Shown: positions 1-5,597 of the stretch, one piece after another
Position numbering within the stretch: the stretch's first letter is position 1
Layout: every line of letters starts with the position of its first letter
Position numbers and translations under genes: made by a program
Notes under the pieces: model-generated
Seen by the model: only the letters and a program-made list of their open reading frames with translations
The model's database searches: none
Told to the model about the DNA's origin: nothing
Assembly (NCBI GenBank): GCA_025457985.1
Contig: JALOTI010000149.1
Coordinates: 1 to 5,597 of the forward strand
Origin: Leptospira sp.
Lineage (GTDB): Bacteria; Spirochaetota; Leptospiria; Leptospirales; Leptospiraceae
DNA: 5,597 nt
Direction: 5' to 3'

Positions 1-723
1 ATCTAACACATGTCCTGTGATAAACGAAGAGGCATCCGACGCAAGGAAGGCAATGCCATTTGCGATGTCTTCAGGAAGACCTGCTCGTTTTAGTGGGATT
101 GCGTTTACCATACCTTGTTTGATATTTTCTGGAATCGCTTCTGTCATTTCTGTTGCAATAAATCCTGGGGCAATCGCATTACATCTAACTTTTCTGGAGG
201 CTAACTCAAGAGCTACCGCTTTTGTAAAGCCAATCACACCTGCTTTGGATGCAGAATAGTTTGTCTGACCGATGTTTCCATTTTCACCAGAAATAGAAGA
301 AAGATTGATGATGGATCCACCGTTCTCTTGTTTCATCATAACTTTGATTGCCGCTTGAGTGCAAAGGTAAGTTCCAGTTAAGTTTACAGCAATAACTGCG
401 TCCCACTGCTCTTTTTTCATTCTCATAAGAAGTGTATCGCGAGTGATACCTGCGTTGTTTACGAGAATATCAACCGATCCAAATTCTTTTTTTGCTGTAT
501 CAATTAGCTTTTGTGCATCTTCTTCAACAGATACGTTTGCAATAACAGCGATTGCTTTGTATCCTTTTGATTTCAATTCTTCAGCTGTTGCATTTGTCGT
601 TTCAGGATTCATATCCGCAACAACGATGTTTGCACCAAGTGATGCCAATTTAAGGCAAGTTGCCTTTCCGATTCCTCTTGCTCCACCAGTAACGATGGCT
701 GTTTTTCCAGATAAATTGATCAT
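1..723 (-). CDS. fabG: 3-oxoacyl-[acyl-carrier-protein] reductase FabG (3' end cut by window edge)
   Basis: FabG is the NADPH-dependent cytosolic enzyme that reduces 3-oxoacyl-ACP to 3-hydroxyacyl-ACP in each round of type II fatty acid elongation. I translated 241 residues starting MINLSGKTAIVTGG. They show the short-chain dehydrogenase/reductase plan: the cofactor loop TGGARGIG at residues 12-19, the NNAG motif at 89-92, the active-site Asn114 in VNLTG, and the catalytic Ser143, Tyr156 and Lys160 (YSASK). The NAIAPGFIATEM segment at 182-193 is characteristic of FabG. The frame runs off the left edge at ITGHVLD, so about ten residues plus the stop are missing compared with the usual length of about 245-250. 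The ATG at 723-721 is chosen because an AGAGGA ribosome-binding site lies just upstream and the Rossmann fold begins immediately. It follows plsX after 68 bases. Other SDR enzymes share this fold, but the lipid-gene context and motif match favour FabG strongly. Confidence 0.95.
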   Translation of the reverse strand, partial: MINLSGKTAIVTGGARGIGKATCLKLASLGANIVVADMNPETTNATAEELKSKGYKAIAVIANVSVEEDAQKLIDTAKKEFGSVDILVNNAGITRDTLLMRMKKEQWDAVIAVNLTGTYLCTQAAIKVMMKQENGGSIINLSSISGENGNIGQTNYSASKAGVIGFTKAVALELASRKVRCNAIAPGFIATEMTEAIPENIKQGMVNAIPLKRAGLPEDIANGIAFLASDASSFITGHVLD

Positions 724-729
724 TTTTTG

Positions 730-735
730 TCCTCT
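730..735 (-). promoter_or_regulatory. Ribosome-binding site of fabG
   Basis: On the coding strand this reads AGAGGA. Its GAGG core ends seven bases before the fabG ATG, which is ideal spacing for pairing with the 3' end of 16S rRNA. It supports the ATG at 723 as the start and contrasts with the tightly packed genes of this cluster, which lack such a site. Confidence 0.75.
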
Positions 736-791
736 TTTTTCTATGATACCTTACTTCAAATCTTATGATTCCATTTTGATAGTATTTGGAA

Positions 792-1811
792 CTAAGCCTC
801 ACCAAGTATTGACTTATGTTCTGCTAGTCTTAACTTAATTCTCTCATTTATTTTATATTTGGCGCAGTCAGCGATAACACGCACCGCATTTTTTACCGCC
901 AAAGCATTGGAGGAACCATGCCCAATCATACAAATGCCTTCCACACCTAACAAAAGTGCGCCACCGTATTCGGCATAGTCCAACCGTTTTTTAACTGCTG
1001 TAAAAGTTGATTTTAATAGTAAAGCACCTGTTTGCGCAAGACTGGATTGTCGAATCGAATTACGGAGAACATTAAAAATCGATTTTGCTAATCCTTCCGT
1101 CGCTTTGAGCACAATATTCCCTGTAAATCCATCGCAGACTACAACGTCAACATCCCTTCCGCTTCCGTAAAGATCCCGACCTTCCACATTTCCTATAAAC
1201 TGAAACGGAATTTTTTTCAAAAGTTCAAATGCTTTTACTGTGACAGCATTGCCTTTTTTATCTTCTTCTCCGTTGGAAAGAATACCAACCTTTGGTGATT
1301 CCAGCCCAAAAAGTTCTTTTGAGTAAATTTCGCCCATCACAGCAAACTGCGCTAGGTATTCCGGTTTACAATCTACATTTGCTCCAGCATCTAACAAAAG
1401 TACAGGTGGACCTTCCTCTCTTGGAATCGGTGCAGCAATCGGTGGGCGAAGAACACCGGGCAAACGACCCAAATGCAAAAGAGCTGCCGCCATCGTTGCA
1501 CCTGTGTTACCTGGTGAAAATACACCAATACACTCTTTGTCAGCAACCAAACGCACTGCTTTTACAATAGAGGAATCTTCCATCGCTCGAACAGCAATGG
1601 AAGGAGAATCATTCATACCAATAATTTCTGAGGAATGTATGACTCGGATTTTTTCCGTGTCATAGTCAAATTTGAGGAGGATATCTAATAATTCTTGTTC
1701 GTCGCCGACAAGAGATACAGAAAGGCCAAGCTCACGTACTGCGAGCACAGCCCCTTCGACAATACCTTCAGGGCCGTAATCTCCGCTCATGGCGTCCACG
1801 GCGACCCACAT
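792..1811 (-). CDS. plsX: Phosphate acyltransferase PlsX
   Basis: PlsX converts acyl-ACP and inorganic phosphate to acyl-phosphate, which the membrane enzyme PlsY uses to acylate glycerol-3-phosphate. It therefore links fatty acid synthesis to phospholipid synthesis and is a peripheral membrane protein in studied bacteria. The 339-residue product has the usual family length. Visible landmarks are VAVDAMSGD at 3-11, SPGNTGA at 99-105, LDAGANVD at 140-147, GEEDKKGN at 181-188, FIGNVEGRD at 206-213, [15 protein letters not shown] at 222-236, and YGGALLLG plus HGSS near 282-301. The family more often has MGGD and SAGNTGA at the first two, so these are small substitutions rather than losses. The ATG at 1811 starts five bases after the rpmF stop without a strong Shine-Dalgarno, suggesting coupling to rpmF. 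The stop is TAG. The rpmF-plsX pairing is widely conserved. The fabH and fabD genes that often follow plsX are absent. Confidence 0.97.
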   Translation of the reverse strand: MWVAVDAMSGDYGPEGIVEGAVLAVRELGLSVSLVGDEQELLDILLKFDYDTEKIRVIHSSEIIGMNDSPSIAVRAMEDSSIVKAVRLVADKECIGVFSPGNTGATMAAALLHLGRLPGVLRPPIAAPIPREEGPPVLLLDAGANVDCKPEYLAQFAVMGEIYSKELFGLESPKVGILSNGEEDKKGNAVTVKAFELLKKIPFQFIGNVEGRDLYGSGRDVDVVVCDGFTGNIVLKATEGLAKSIFNVLRNSIRQSSLAQTGALLLKSTFTAVKKRLDYAEYGGALLLGVEGICMIGHGSSNALAVKNAVRVIADCAKYKINERIKLRLAEHKSILGEA

Positions 1812-1816
1812 AGTCT

Positions 1817-2017
1817 TTAGTTTTCTTCAGCTGTTTTTTTAACTTTTTGTGCGACAACTAGTTTTCCCTTATAAAAACCGCAATAAGGGCAAACACGGTG
1901 GGAAAGAATAAACGACCCACAATTGGAACAAGGATTCAAGTTAGGTTTGCCAATCGCATGATGGGCTCTTTTTGTTCTAACTTTCGATTTTGATTTACGT
2001 CTCTTGGGGACTGCCAT
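1817..2017 (-). CDS. rpmF: 50S ribosomal protein L32
   Basis: L32 is a small protein of the large ribosomal subunit. The 66-residue product begins [12 protein letters not shown], the classic basic N-terminus of L32, which threads into 23S rRNA. It carries a zinc-ribbon pattern: Cys30-X2-Cys33 and Cys43-X2-Cys46. This is therefore the zinc-binding (C+) form, not one of the cysteine-free paralogues some bacteria express under zinc starvation. The ATG at 2017 is backed by a clear AGAGGA ribosome-binding site. It sits upstream of plsX with a five-base gap, as in many bacteria where rpmF leads the plsX-fab genes, and downstream of hisG after 66 bases. The length matches the family's usual 55-70 residues. 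Confidence 0.98.
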   Translation of the reverse strand: MAVPKRRKSKSKVRTKRAHHAIGKPNLNPCSNCGSFILSHRVCPYCGFYKGKLVVAQKVKKTAEEN

Positions 2018-2022
2018 GGCTA

Positions 2023-2028
2023 TCCTCT
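2023..2028 (-). promoter_or_regulatory. Ribosome-binding site of rpmF
   Basis: The coding strand reads AGAGGA, with GAGG ending six bases before the rpmF ATG. This strong, well-spaced site fits a highly expressed ribosomal protein gene that starts translation independently of hisG upstream. Confidence 0.75.
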
Positions 2029-2068
2029 ATGGAATTCTAACTGATTTTTACTATGATTTCGGTAAGCA

Positions 2069-2096
2069 CTTGGAAAACAATATTTAATTTTCCAAG
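2069..2096. repeat. Perfect 9-bp inverted repeat enclosing the hisG stop codon
   Basis: The arms CTTGGAAAA (2069-2077) and TTTTCCAAG (2088-2096) are exact reverse complements around a 10-base loop. In the minus-strand transcript the first arm uses the last hisG codons, and the TAA stop (2086-2084) falls in the loop. The stem is AT-rich (three GC pairs). The bases after it on the transcript are TGCTTACCG, with no U-tract, so it is not a textbook intrinsic terminator. It could shape RNA processing or stability between hisG and rpmF, or be incidental; function is not shown by the sequence. Confidence 0.5.
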
Positions 2097-2698
2097 CTCT
2101 CAATTAAAGCACGGAGTTCCGAGTGGTTATTGTAGTAGGAGGAGCGATTGCAAACCAGTCTTGCTGTGCTGTGTAGAATTGCTTCAATTTCTTTCAGTCC
2201 ATTGGCCTTTAATGTGCCACCTGTAGAAACAAGATCTACAATACAATCGGACAGACCAACAATCGGTGCTAGTTCAATCGAGCCATAAAGTTTGATGATC
2301 TCACAAGAGATTCCTTTGGAAAAAAAATACTCTCGAGTGAGGACAGGATATTTGGTAGCCACCTTTACTTTTGATCTCTTTGCAAATAGATTAAAATCAG
2401 GAAAACCAGCTAGAGATAAACGGCAGGCACCTAATTTAAGATCAACGGGTGTAATAAGATCATATTTTCCTTCCTTTATTATGTCCCATCCTACAATGCC
2501 CGCATCCGCAGCCGCTTCTTCCACATAAGTGCAAACATCTTGGGACCGTACAAATAAAAGACGAAGTTTCCCATCACTAGAAGTAAAAGTTAGTTCTTTA
2601 GAATTTTCTGGTGGAATAGAAGAGAGCCAACCCTTCTTCATAAGTAGGTCGGTACTTTCTTCCGCTAGCCTGCCTTTGGGAAGAGCAAGCGTTAGCAT
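2084..2698 (-). CDS. hisG: ATP phosphoribosyltransferase, short form (HisG-S)
   Basis: HisG joins ATP and PRPP to give phosphoribosyl-ATP, the committed first step of histidine synthesis, in the cytosol. The 204-residue product opens [15 protein letters not shown], the usual HisG start. It has the [22 protein letters not shown] stretch at 49-70 and the family signature with the PRPP-binding loop from Glu142 to Gly167 (GLSD at 148-151, [15 protein letters not shown] at 154-168). It ends near residue 204, so the C-terminal ACT-like regulatory domain of the roughly 290-300-residue long form is absent. Short HisG proteins normally work with HisZ, a catalytically dead histidyl-tRNA synthetase homologue, which is not in this window. 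The ATG at 2698 lies three bases after the TPR gene's stop with no good Shine-Dalgarno, suggesting coupling. No other his gene is adjacent. A run of eight T residues on the coding strand (2320-2327) encodes part of YFFS and leaves the frame intact. Confidence 0.96.
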   Translation of the reverse strand: MLTLALPKGRLAEESTDLLMKKGWLSSIPPENSKELTFTSSDGKLRLLFVRSQDVCTYVEEAAADAGIVGWDIIKEGKYDLITPVDLKLGACRLSLAGFPDFNLFAKRSKVKVATKYPVLTREYFFSKGISCEIIKLYGSIELAPIVGLSDCIVDLVSTGGTLKANGLKEIEAILHSTARLVCNRSSYYNNHSELRALIESLEN

Positions 2699-2701
2699 AG
2701 A

Positions 2702-3448
2702 TTACGTTTTCCCGAGTTTTAGTAGCAAGTAAGAGGCGAGGAGTTTTACTTCTTCAAGAGTTTCTCCACCTTCTAGTTTCAAAGCTTTTTCGAGGAATTG
2801 TTTTGCTTGAACTTTATCTCCGGTAAGTGAGGAAAGTCTGCCAGTTTGGTAAAAAGACCATGCCTTAAAACCATTTAACTCCCGTGAGGTTTCCAAAACA
2901 GTTGAGGCAATTTTATAATTTTCTAAGGACTTCGGTAAATTGTTCTCTTTTTCTCGATAATTGCCCGCGATATAAAAATAGAATCCCTTCATTTCTTTAG
3001 GTGTGTCTATTTTTTTCCCTGCGTTTTCAAGATACTCGGCCGCTTTGCCAAATTCACCTTTTTCTGCGTAGAGTTTAGAAAGATCCTTCCAAACCCGGAG
3101 TTCCATCTTACCTGTGCTTTGGTCTTTTAAAAAAGATTCAAGTCCTTGGATTTTGGAATCCAAATTAGCATTGGATTTTTGGTTTTTAATATTTAGATCT
3201 TCTAAAGTGACAGTTTCTTTTTGGAAGAGGTAATCTCTATACTCAAAGAATCCAATCAAAGATGCCAGAACCACAACAGCAACGCCTAACGAAATAAAGA
3301 CGGTCTTTCGGTTTTTTGCTAAAAATCTTGTAAATCTTAGAAATAGTAATTCTGCTTTTGAACCTTCAAAATCAGCGAACTCATCCTTTTGGATGAGCTC
3401 TTCTTCTCTTTTTTTATCGATAATGTTTTTCTTGTGAAACTTATCCAT
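2702..3448 (-). CDS. Single-pass membrane protein with TPR-like repeats (function unknown)
   Basis: The 248-residue product has a charged N-terminal region of about 48 residues, one clear membrane segment at about 49-68 (TVFISLGVAVVVLASLIGFF), and a soluble C-terminal part. The segment is preceded by a basic stretch (R38, R41, K45, R47, K48), so the N-terminus is predicted cytoplasmic and the rest periplasmic. Three helix-turn-helix units resembling tetratricopeptide repeats are visible at about 116-148, 153-186 and 194-227, with phrases such as LYAEKGEFGKAAEYLENA and TGDKVQAKQFLEKALKLEG. No catalytic motif is seen. The overall plan resembles YfgM-type proteins, which in E. coli associate with the Sec translocon and periplasmic chaperones; this is a resemblance of layout, not an assignment. 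The ATG at 3448 is four bases after the rpsA stop and lacks a Shine-Dalgarno. The gene is packed between rpsA and hisG, implying co-expression with translation genes. Confidence 0.85.
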   Translation of the reverse strand: MDKFHKKNIIDKKREEELIQKDEFADFEGSKAELLFLRFTRFLAKNRKTVFISLGVAVVVLASLIGFFEYRDYLFQKETVTLEDLNIKNQKSNANLDSKIQGLESFLKDQSTGKMELRVWKDLSKLYAEKGEFGKAAEYLENAGKKIDTPKEMKGFYFYIAGNYREKENNLPKSLENYKIASTVLETSRELNGFKAWSFYQTGRLSSLTGDKVQAKQFLEKALKLEGGETLEEVKLLASYLLLKLGKT

Positions 3449-3452
3449 AAAA

Positions 3453-5153
3453 CTATTTGTTCTGATTTAGATTCATAAAAGATCCAATGGATTCACGTGA
3501 AGGTTGGTTGTCTTCCTTCATATATTTTGCCATTTCTTCTCTTTCAACAGCCTTATCAAAATCCTTGATAGAAAGGGAAATCTTTTTGTTGTTAGGTTCA
3601 ATTTTAACAACAACAGTACGAACTTGTTCACCTACTTTATAGAGCTCTTCCAGTTTGATATTTCTACCATCTGGAATTTCGGAAATATGAACTAAACCTT
3701 CGTAACCTGGTTCCACTTCAACAAATACTCCGAAGCTAACGATGGATTTTACTTTTCCTTCAACTAACGTACCTGGTGGGTATTTTTTACGAAGGGCTTC
3801 ATAAGGGTGTTCCGAAAGCTGTTTTAGTCCGCAGGAAATTCTTTGCGCATCCAAGTTTACATCTAAAATTTTATATTGAACCGATTGTCCTTTTTTCAAA
3901 AGATTTAAAGGGTTCTTTTCTTTTTCATCCCATGTAATATCAGATATATGGATGAGACCTTCGATCCCTGCTTCCACTTCAACGAAGGCACCGTATTTAG
4001 TTATTCCAGTAATTTTACCTTCTAAAACATTCCCAGCTCTCACGTTTGCAGAAAGTGAATCCCAAGGATTTGGCAACAATTGTTTGAGACCGAGAGAAAG
4101 TCTGCGAGCTTCAAAATCAATGTCCAAAATTTCCGAATCAACTTCTTGTCCTTTTTTCAAAACATCTTTCGGATGTGGTGGTTTTTTTGCCCAAGAAAGT
4201 TCTGTTGTATGGATAAGTCCTTCTAAACCTTCTTTTAATTCAACAAACGCACCAAAGTTGGTAAGGGAAGTCACTATCCCTCGCACTACCATACCTTTTT
4301 CGAGCTCTTTTTTTGCCCAACCCCATGGATCTTCATACAGCTGTTTGATGCCTAGTGAGAGTTTGTTGTTTTCTTTGTCGATTTCGAGAACGACTGTCTC
4401 CACTTCCGCACCTATTTGGAAATATTGTTTGAATGGAGCGAATTTTTTGTATGATATATCATTTTGTCTAAGTAGTCCGACAACTTCGTGAACGGAAAGA
4501 AAAACACCAAAATTAGCTATCTTAACAACTTTACCAGTGACTTTATCGCCAACCTTAACTTTGCCAAGTAACTCTTCCCATTTTTCTCCATTGATTTCAT
4601 CTAAAAGATTTTTCCTAGATACAACACCAGTTCTTGTCTTTTCGTTCAATTCAATGATTTTGAATTGGAATTCCTTTCCACCGTCCGTAGCTTCTTTAAA
4701 ACGAACACCTACATGAGATGCAGGAAGGAATAATTGGATTCCTTCACTCTCAACTAAGTAACCTTTATTTTTTACTTCTCCAGCGAGTTTTCCAGAAAGT
4801 GGATAGTTATTTGCATTTGCATCTTTGATGGTTTCCCAGCCTACCCTTTGGTCAGCTTCCTTTTTGGAAAGGACACAGTAACCATCTACCCTTCTCTTAA
4901 TGATCGCACTAACTTTCTCTCCACGTTTTGGGTTTTCAGAAAAGTCCTCACGAGGAACACGAGCTTCTAGTTTTTCACCGATATCGAGAAAAACTGTATC
5001 GCCAATTACATCGACAACGGTTCCTTCAATTAGGACTCCTTTGCCTGCGGTGTTCTCTTGTTCTTGTGACTGCGATTGCGATTCCCACTTTTCTAGAAGT
5101 TCTCCGAAAGAAGTGGTCTCATTTTTGGGGGAGGATGGGTTGGTTGAATTCAA
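3453..5153 (-). CDS. rpsA: 30S ribosomal protein S1 (six S1 domains, TTG start)
   Basis: S1 binds mRNA on the small ribosomal subunit and helps load transcripts that are structured or have weak Shine-Dalgarno sites. The 566-residue product holds six S1 (OB-fold) domains, at about 39-98, 117-182, 202-271, 287-358, 373-445 and 460-531, with a short polar tail. Domains 3-6 are the most typical, with repeated FGVF/YGAF, GLIH or GLVH and LSLG-like motifs. Domains 1-2 are divergent, as expected for the ribosome-docking pair. Length and domain number match the E. coli-type protein. The start is set at TTG (5153-5151): an in-frame TAA lies at 5159-5157, there is no in-frame ATG until residue 288, and no GTG or TTG occurs in frame before domain 1. 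It follows cmk by 20 bases, the conserved cmk-rpsA arrangement. No Shine-Dalgarno is apparent upstream. The stop is TAG. Confidence 0.96.
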   Translation of the reverse strand: MNSTNPSSPKNETTSFGELLEKWESQSQSQEQENTAGKGVLIEGTVVDVIGDTVFLDIGEKLEARVPREDFSENPKRGEKVSAIIKRRVDGYCVLSKKEADQRVGWETIKDANANNYPLSGKLAGEVKNKGYLVESEGIQLFLPASHVGVRFKEATDGGKEFQFKIIELNEKTRTGVVSRKNLLDEINGEKWEELLGKVKVGDKVTGKVVKIANFGVFLSVHEVVGLLRQNDISYKKFAPFKQYFQIGAEVETVVLEIDKENNKLSLGIKQLYEDPWGWAKKELEKGMVVRGIVTSLTNFGAFVELKEGLEGLIHTTELSWAKKPPHPKDVLKKGQEVDSEILDIDFEARRLSLGLKQLLPNPWDSLSANVRAGNVLEGKITGITKYGAFVEVEAGIEGLIHISDITWDEKEKNPLNLLKKGQSVQYKILDVNLDAQRISCGLKQLSEHPYEALRKKYPPGTLVEGKVKSIVSFGVFVEVEPGYEGLVHISEIPDGRNIKLEELYKVGEQVRTVVVKIEPNNKKISLSIKDFDKAVEREEMAKYMKEDNQPSRESIGSFMNLNQNK

Positions 5154-5173
5154 TGGTTACCAGGATACAAAAC

Positions 5174-5596
5174 TTAGATTTGCCCAGAAGGTGAAACTTT
5201 GGACAGGATAGTATTTAGGACAGTTTCCCTATCGAGGGTGCTGGTGTCAATACGGATTGCGTCAGAAGCTTGTTTGAGAGGGGCTACGATTCGCGTGGTG
5301 TCACTTTCATCTCTGGCAAGGATCTCCTCCCGGATATGGTCTAAATCCGCTTTAAAGCCCTTTTCAATCAATTCTTCATAACGGCGTTTCGCCCGAACAT
5401 CCACCGAAGCTGTTAAAAAGAACTTATACTTGGATTTGGGAAAAACCTCAGTTCCTATATCTCTGCCATCCATAACCAGTCTATGGGTTTTGGCAAAATC
5501 TCTGATCTTTTGGTTGATGAATTCGCGGAAAGCTCGTTTTGGAGCGATGTATTTGATCTTCTTAGTGATCTCTGGATCGCGTATCTCTTTTGTAAT
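5174..5596 (-). CDS. cmk: Cytidylate kinase (5' part outside window)
   Basis: CMP kinase phosphorylates CMP and dCMP with ATP, feeding CTP and dCTP pools in the cytosol. About 140 C-terminal residues are visible, starting ITKEIRDPEITKK and ending SPSGQI before a TAA stop. Family landmarks present are MDGRDIGTEVFP (visible residues 42-53), the KFFLTASVDVRAKRR segment, and ARDESDTTRIVAPL, whose two arginines are seven apart, like the CMP-binding Arg181 and Arg188 of the E. coli enzyme. The IDTSTL near the end also fits. The N-terminal P-loop and roughly 85-90 residues lie beyond the right edge. An ATG at 5473 is internal: the frame stays open and homologous upstream to the window edge, so it is not the true start. 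rpsA follows after 20 bases, the common cmk-rpsA pairing. Confidence 0.95.
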   Translation of the reverse strand: MTKEIRDPEITKKIKYIAPKRAFREFINQKIRDFAKTHRLVMDGRDIGTEVFPKSKYKFFLTASVDVRAKRRYEELIEKGFKADLDHIREEILARDESDTTRIVAPLKQASDAIRIDTSTLDRETVLNTILSKVSPSGQI

Positions 5597-5597
5597 A

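Noticed and set aside
724..791. A promoter or terminator between plsX and fabG
   Set aside because: The gap is AT-rich, so partial -10 look-alikes are expected. No paired -35 and no stem with a U-tract was seen.
443..838. A 131-codon plus-strand open frame opposite fabG and the plsX end
   Set aside because: It is antisense to the catalytic core of fabG and crosses into plsX. No ribosome-binding site or recognisable domain supports it.
2018..2083. A sigma-70 type promoter for rpmF
   Set aside because: A TAGAAT resembling a -10 box exists, but no acceptable -35 lies at 16-19 bases, and the implied start would fall at the ribosome-binding site.
2069..2096. The hairpin after hisG as a Rho-independent terminator
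   Set aside because: The stem has only three GC pairs, and on the transcript strand it is followed by TGCTTACCG, not a U-run. It is kept only as an inverted repeat of unknown role.
2320..2327. An eight-base homopolymer in hisG as a phase-variation switch
   Set aside because: The frame is intact, the run encodes ordinary conserved-region residues, and eight bases in AT-rich DNA is not exceptional. A housekeeping enzyme is an unlikely phase-variable target.
3952..4491. A 179-codon plus-strand open frame opposite rpsA
   Set aside because: It lies wholly antisense to a well-supported six-domain S1 gene, resembles no known protein, and is rich in Ser, Pro and Phe, as expected from reading the complement of Glu/Lys-rich coding sequence.
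4900..5211. Overlapping plus-strand open frames opposite the rpsA start and cmk end
   Set aside because: Two frames overlap each other and both lie opposite conserved genes; low-complexity Ser/Cys/Arg composition points to shadow frames.
5174..5473. A separate 99-residue gene starting at the ATG at 5473
   Set aside because: The same frame continues open to the window edge with cytidylate kinase-like sequence, and the ATG lies inside the conserved MDGRDIGT motif, so it is internal to cmk.

Overview
The window is a compact, single-direction housekeeping gene cluster, with every gene on the minus strand. The protein sequences (a six-domain ribosomal protein S1, a short-form HisG beside rpsA, a compact rpmF-plsX-fabG block), the moderate-to-low GC and the order cmk-rpsA-TPR-hisG-rpmF-plsX-fabG suggest a spirochaete of the genus Leptospira, perhaps a saprophytic L. 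biflexa-like species. The species is a guess from recognition and was not tested by any search.

In transcription order (right to left): the 3' end of cmk (cytidylate kinase, cut by the right edge); rpsA (ribosomal protein S1, TTG start); a single-pass membrane protein with TPR-like repeats; hisG (short-form ATP phosphoribosyltransferase); rpmF (ribosomal protein L32); plsX (phosphate acyltransferase); and fabG (3-oxoacyl-ACP reductase, losing about its last ten residues at the left edge). Coding sequence fills nearly everything. The only gaps over 20 bases are 66 bases between hisG and rpmF and 68 bases between plsX and fabG.

The set links nucleotide supply (cmk), translation (rpsA, rpmF), membrane lipid synthesis (plsX, fabG) and the first step of histidine synthesis (hisG). 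cmk-rpsA and rpmF-plsX-fab are two widely conserved bacterial pairings, joined here by the TPR gene and hisG. Junctions come in two styles. Three pairs (rpsA/TPR, TPR/hisG, rpmF/plsX) are 3-5 bases apart with no good Shine-Dalgarno, suggesting translational coupling. rpmF and fabG follow longer gaps and carry clear AGAGGA ribosome-binding sites. A perfect 9-bp inverted repeat encloses the hisG stop codon at the hisG/rpmF boundary.

I found no mobile element, CRISPR array, tRNA, rRNA or defence system, and no evidence of an undescribed multi-gene system. The points worth a second look concern gene order, translation initiation and the unnamed TPR protein.
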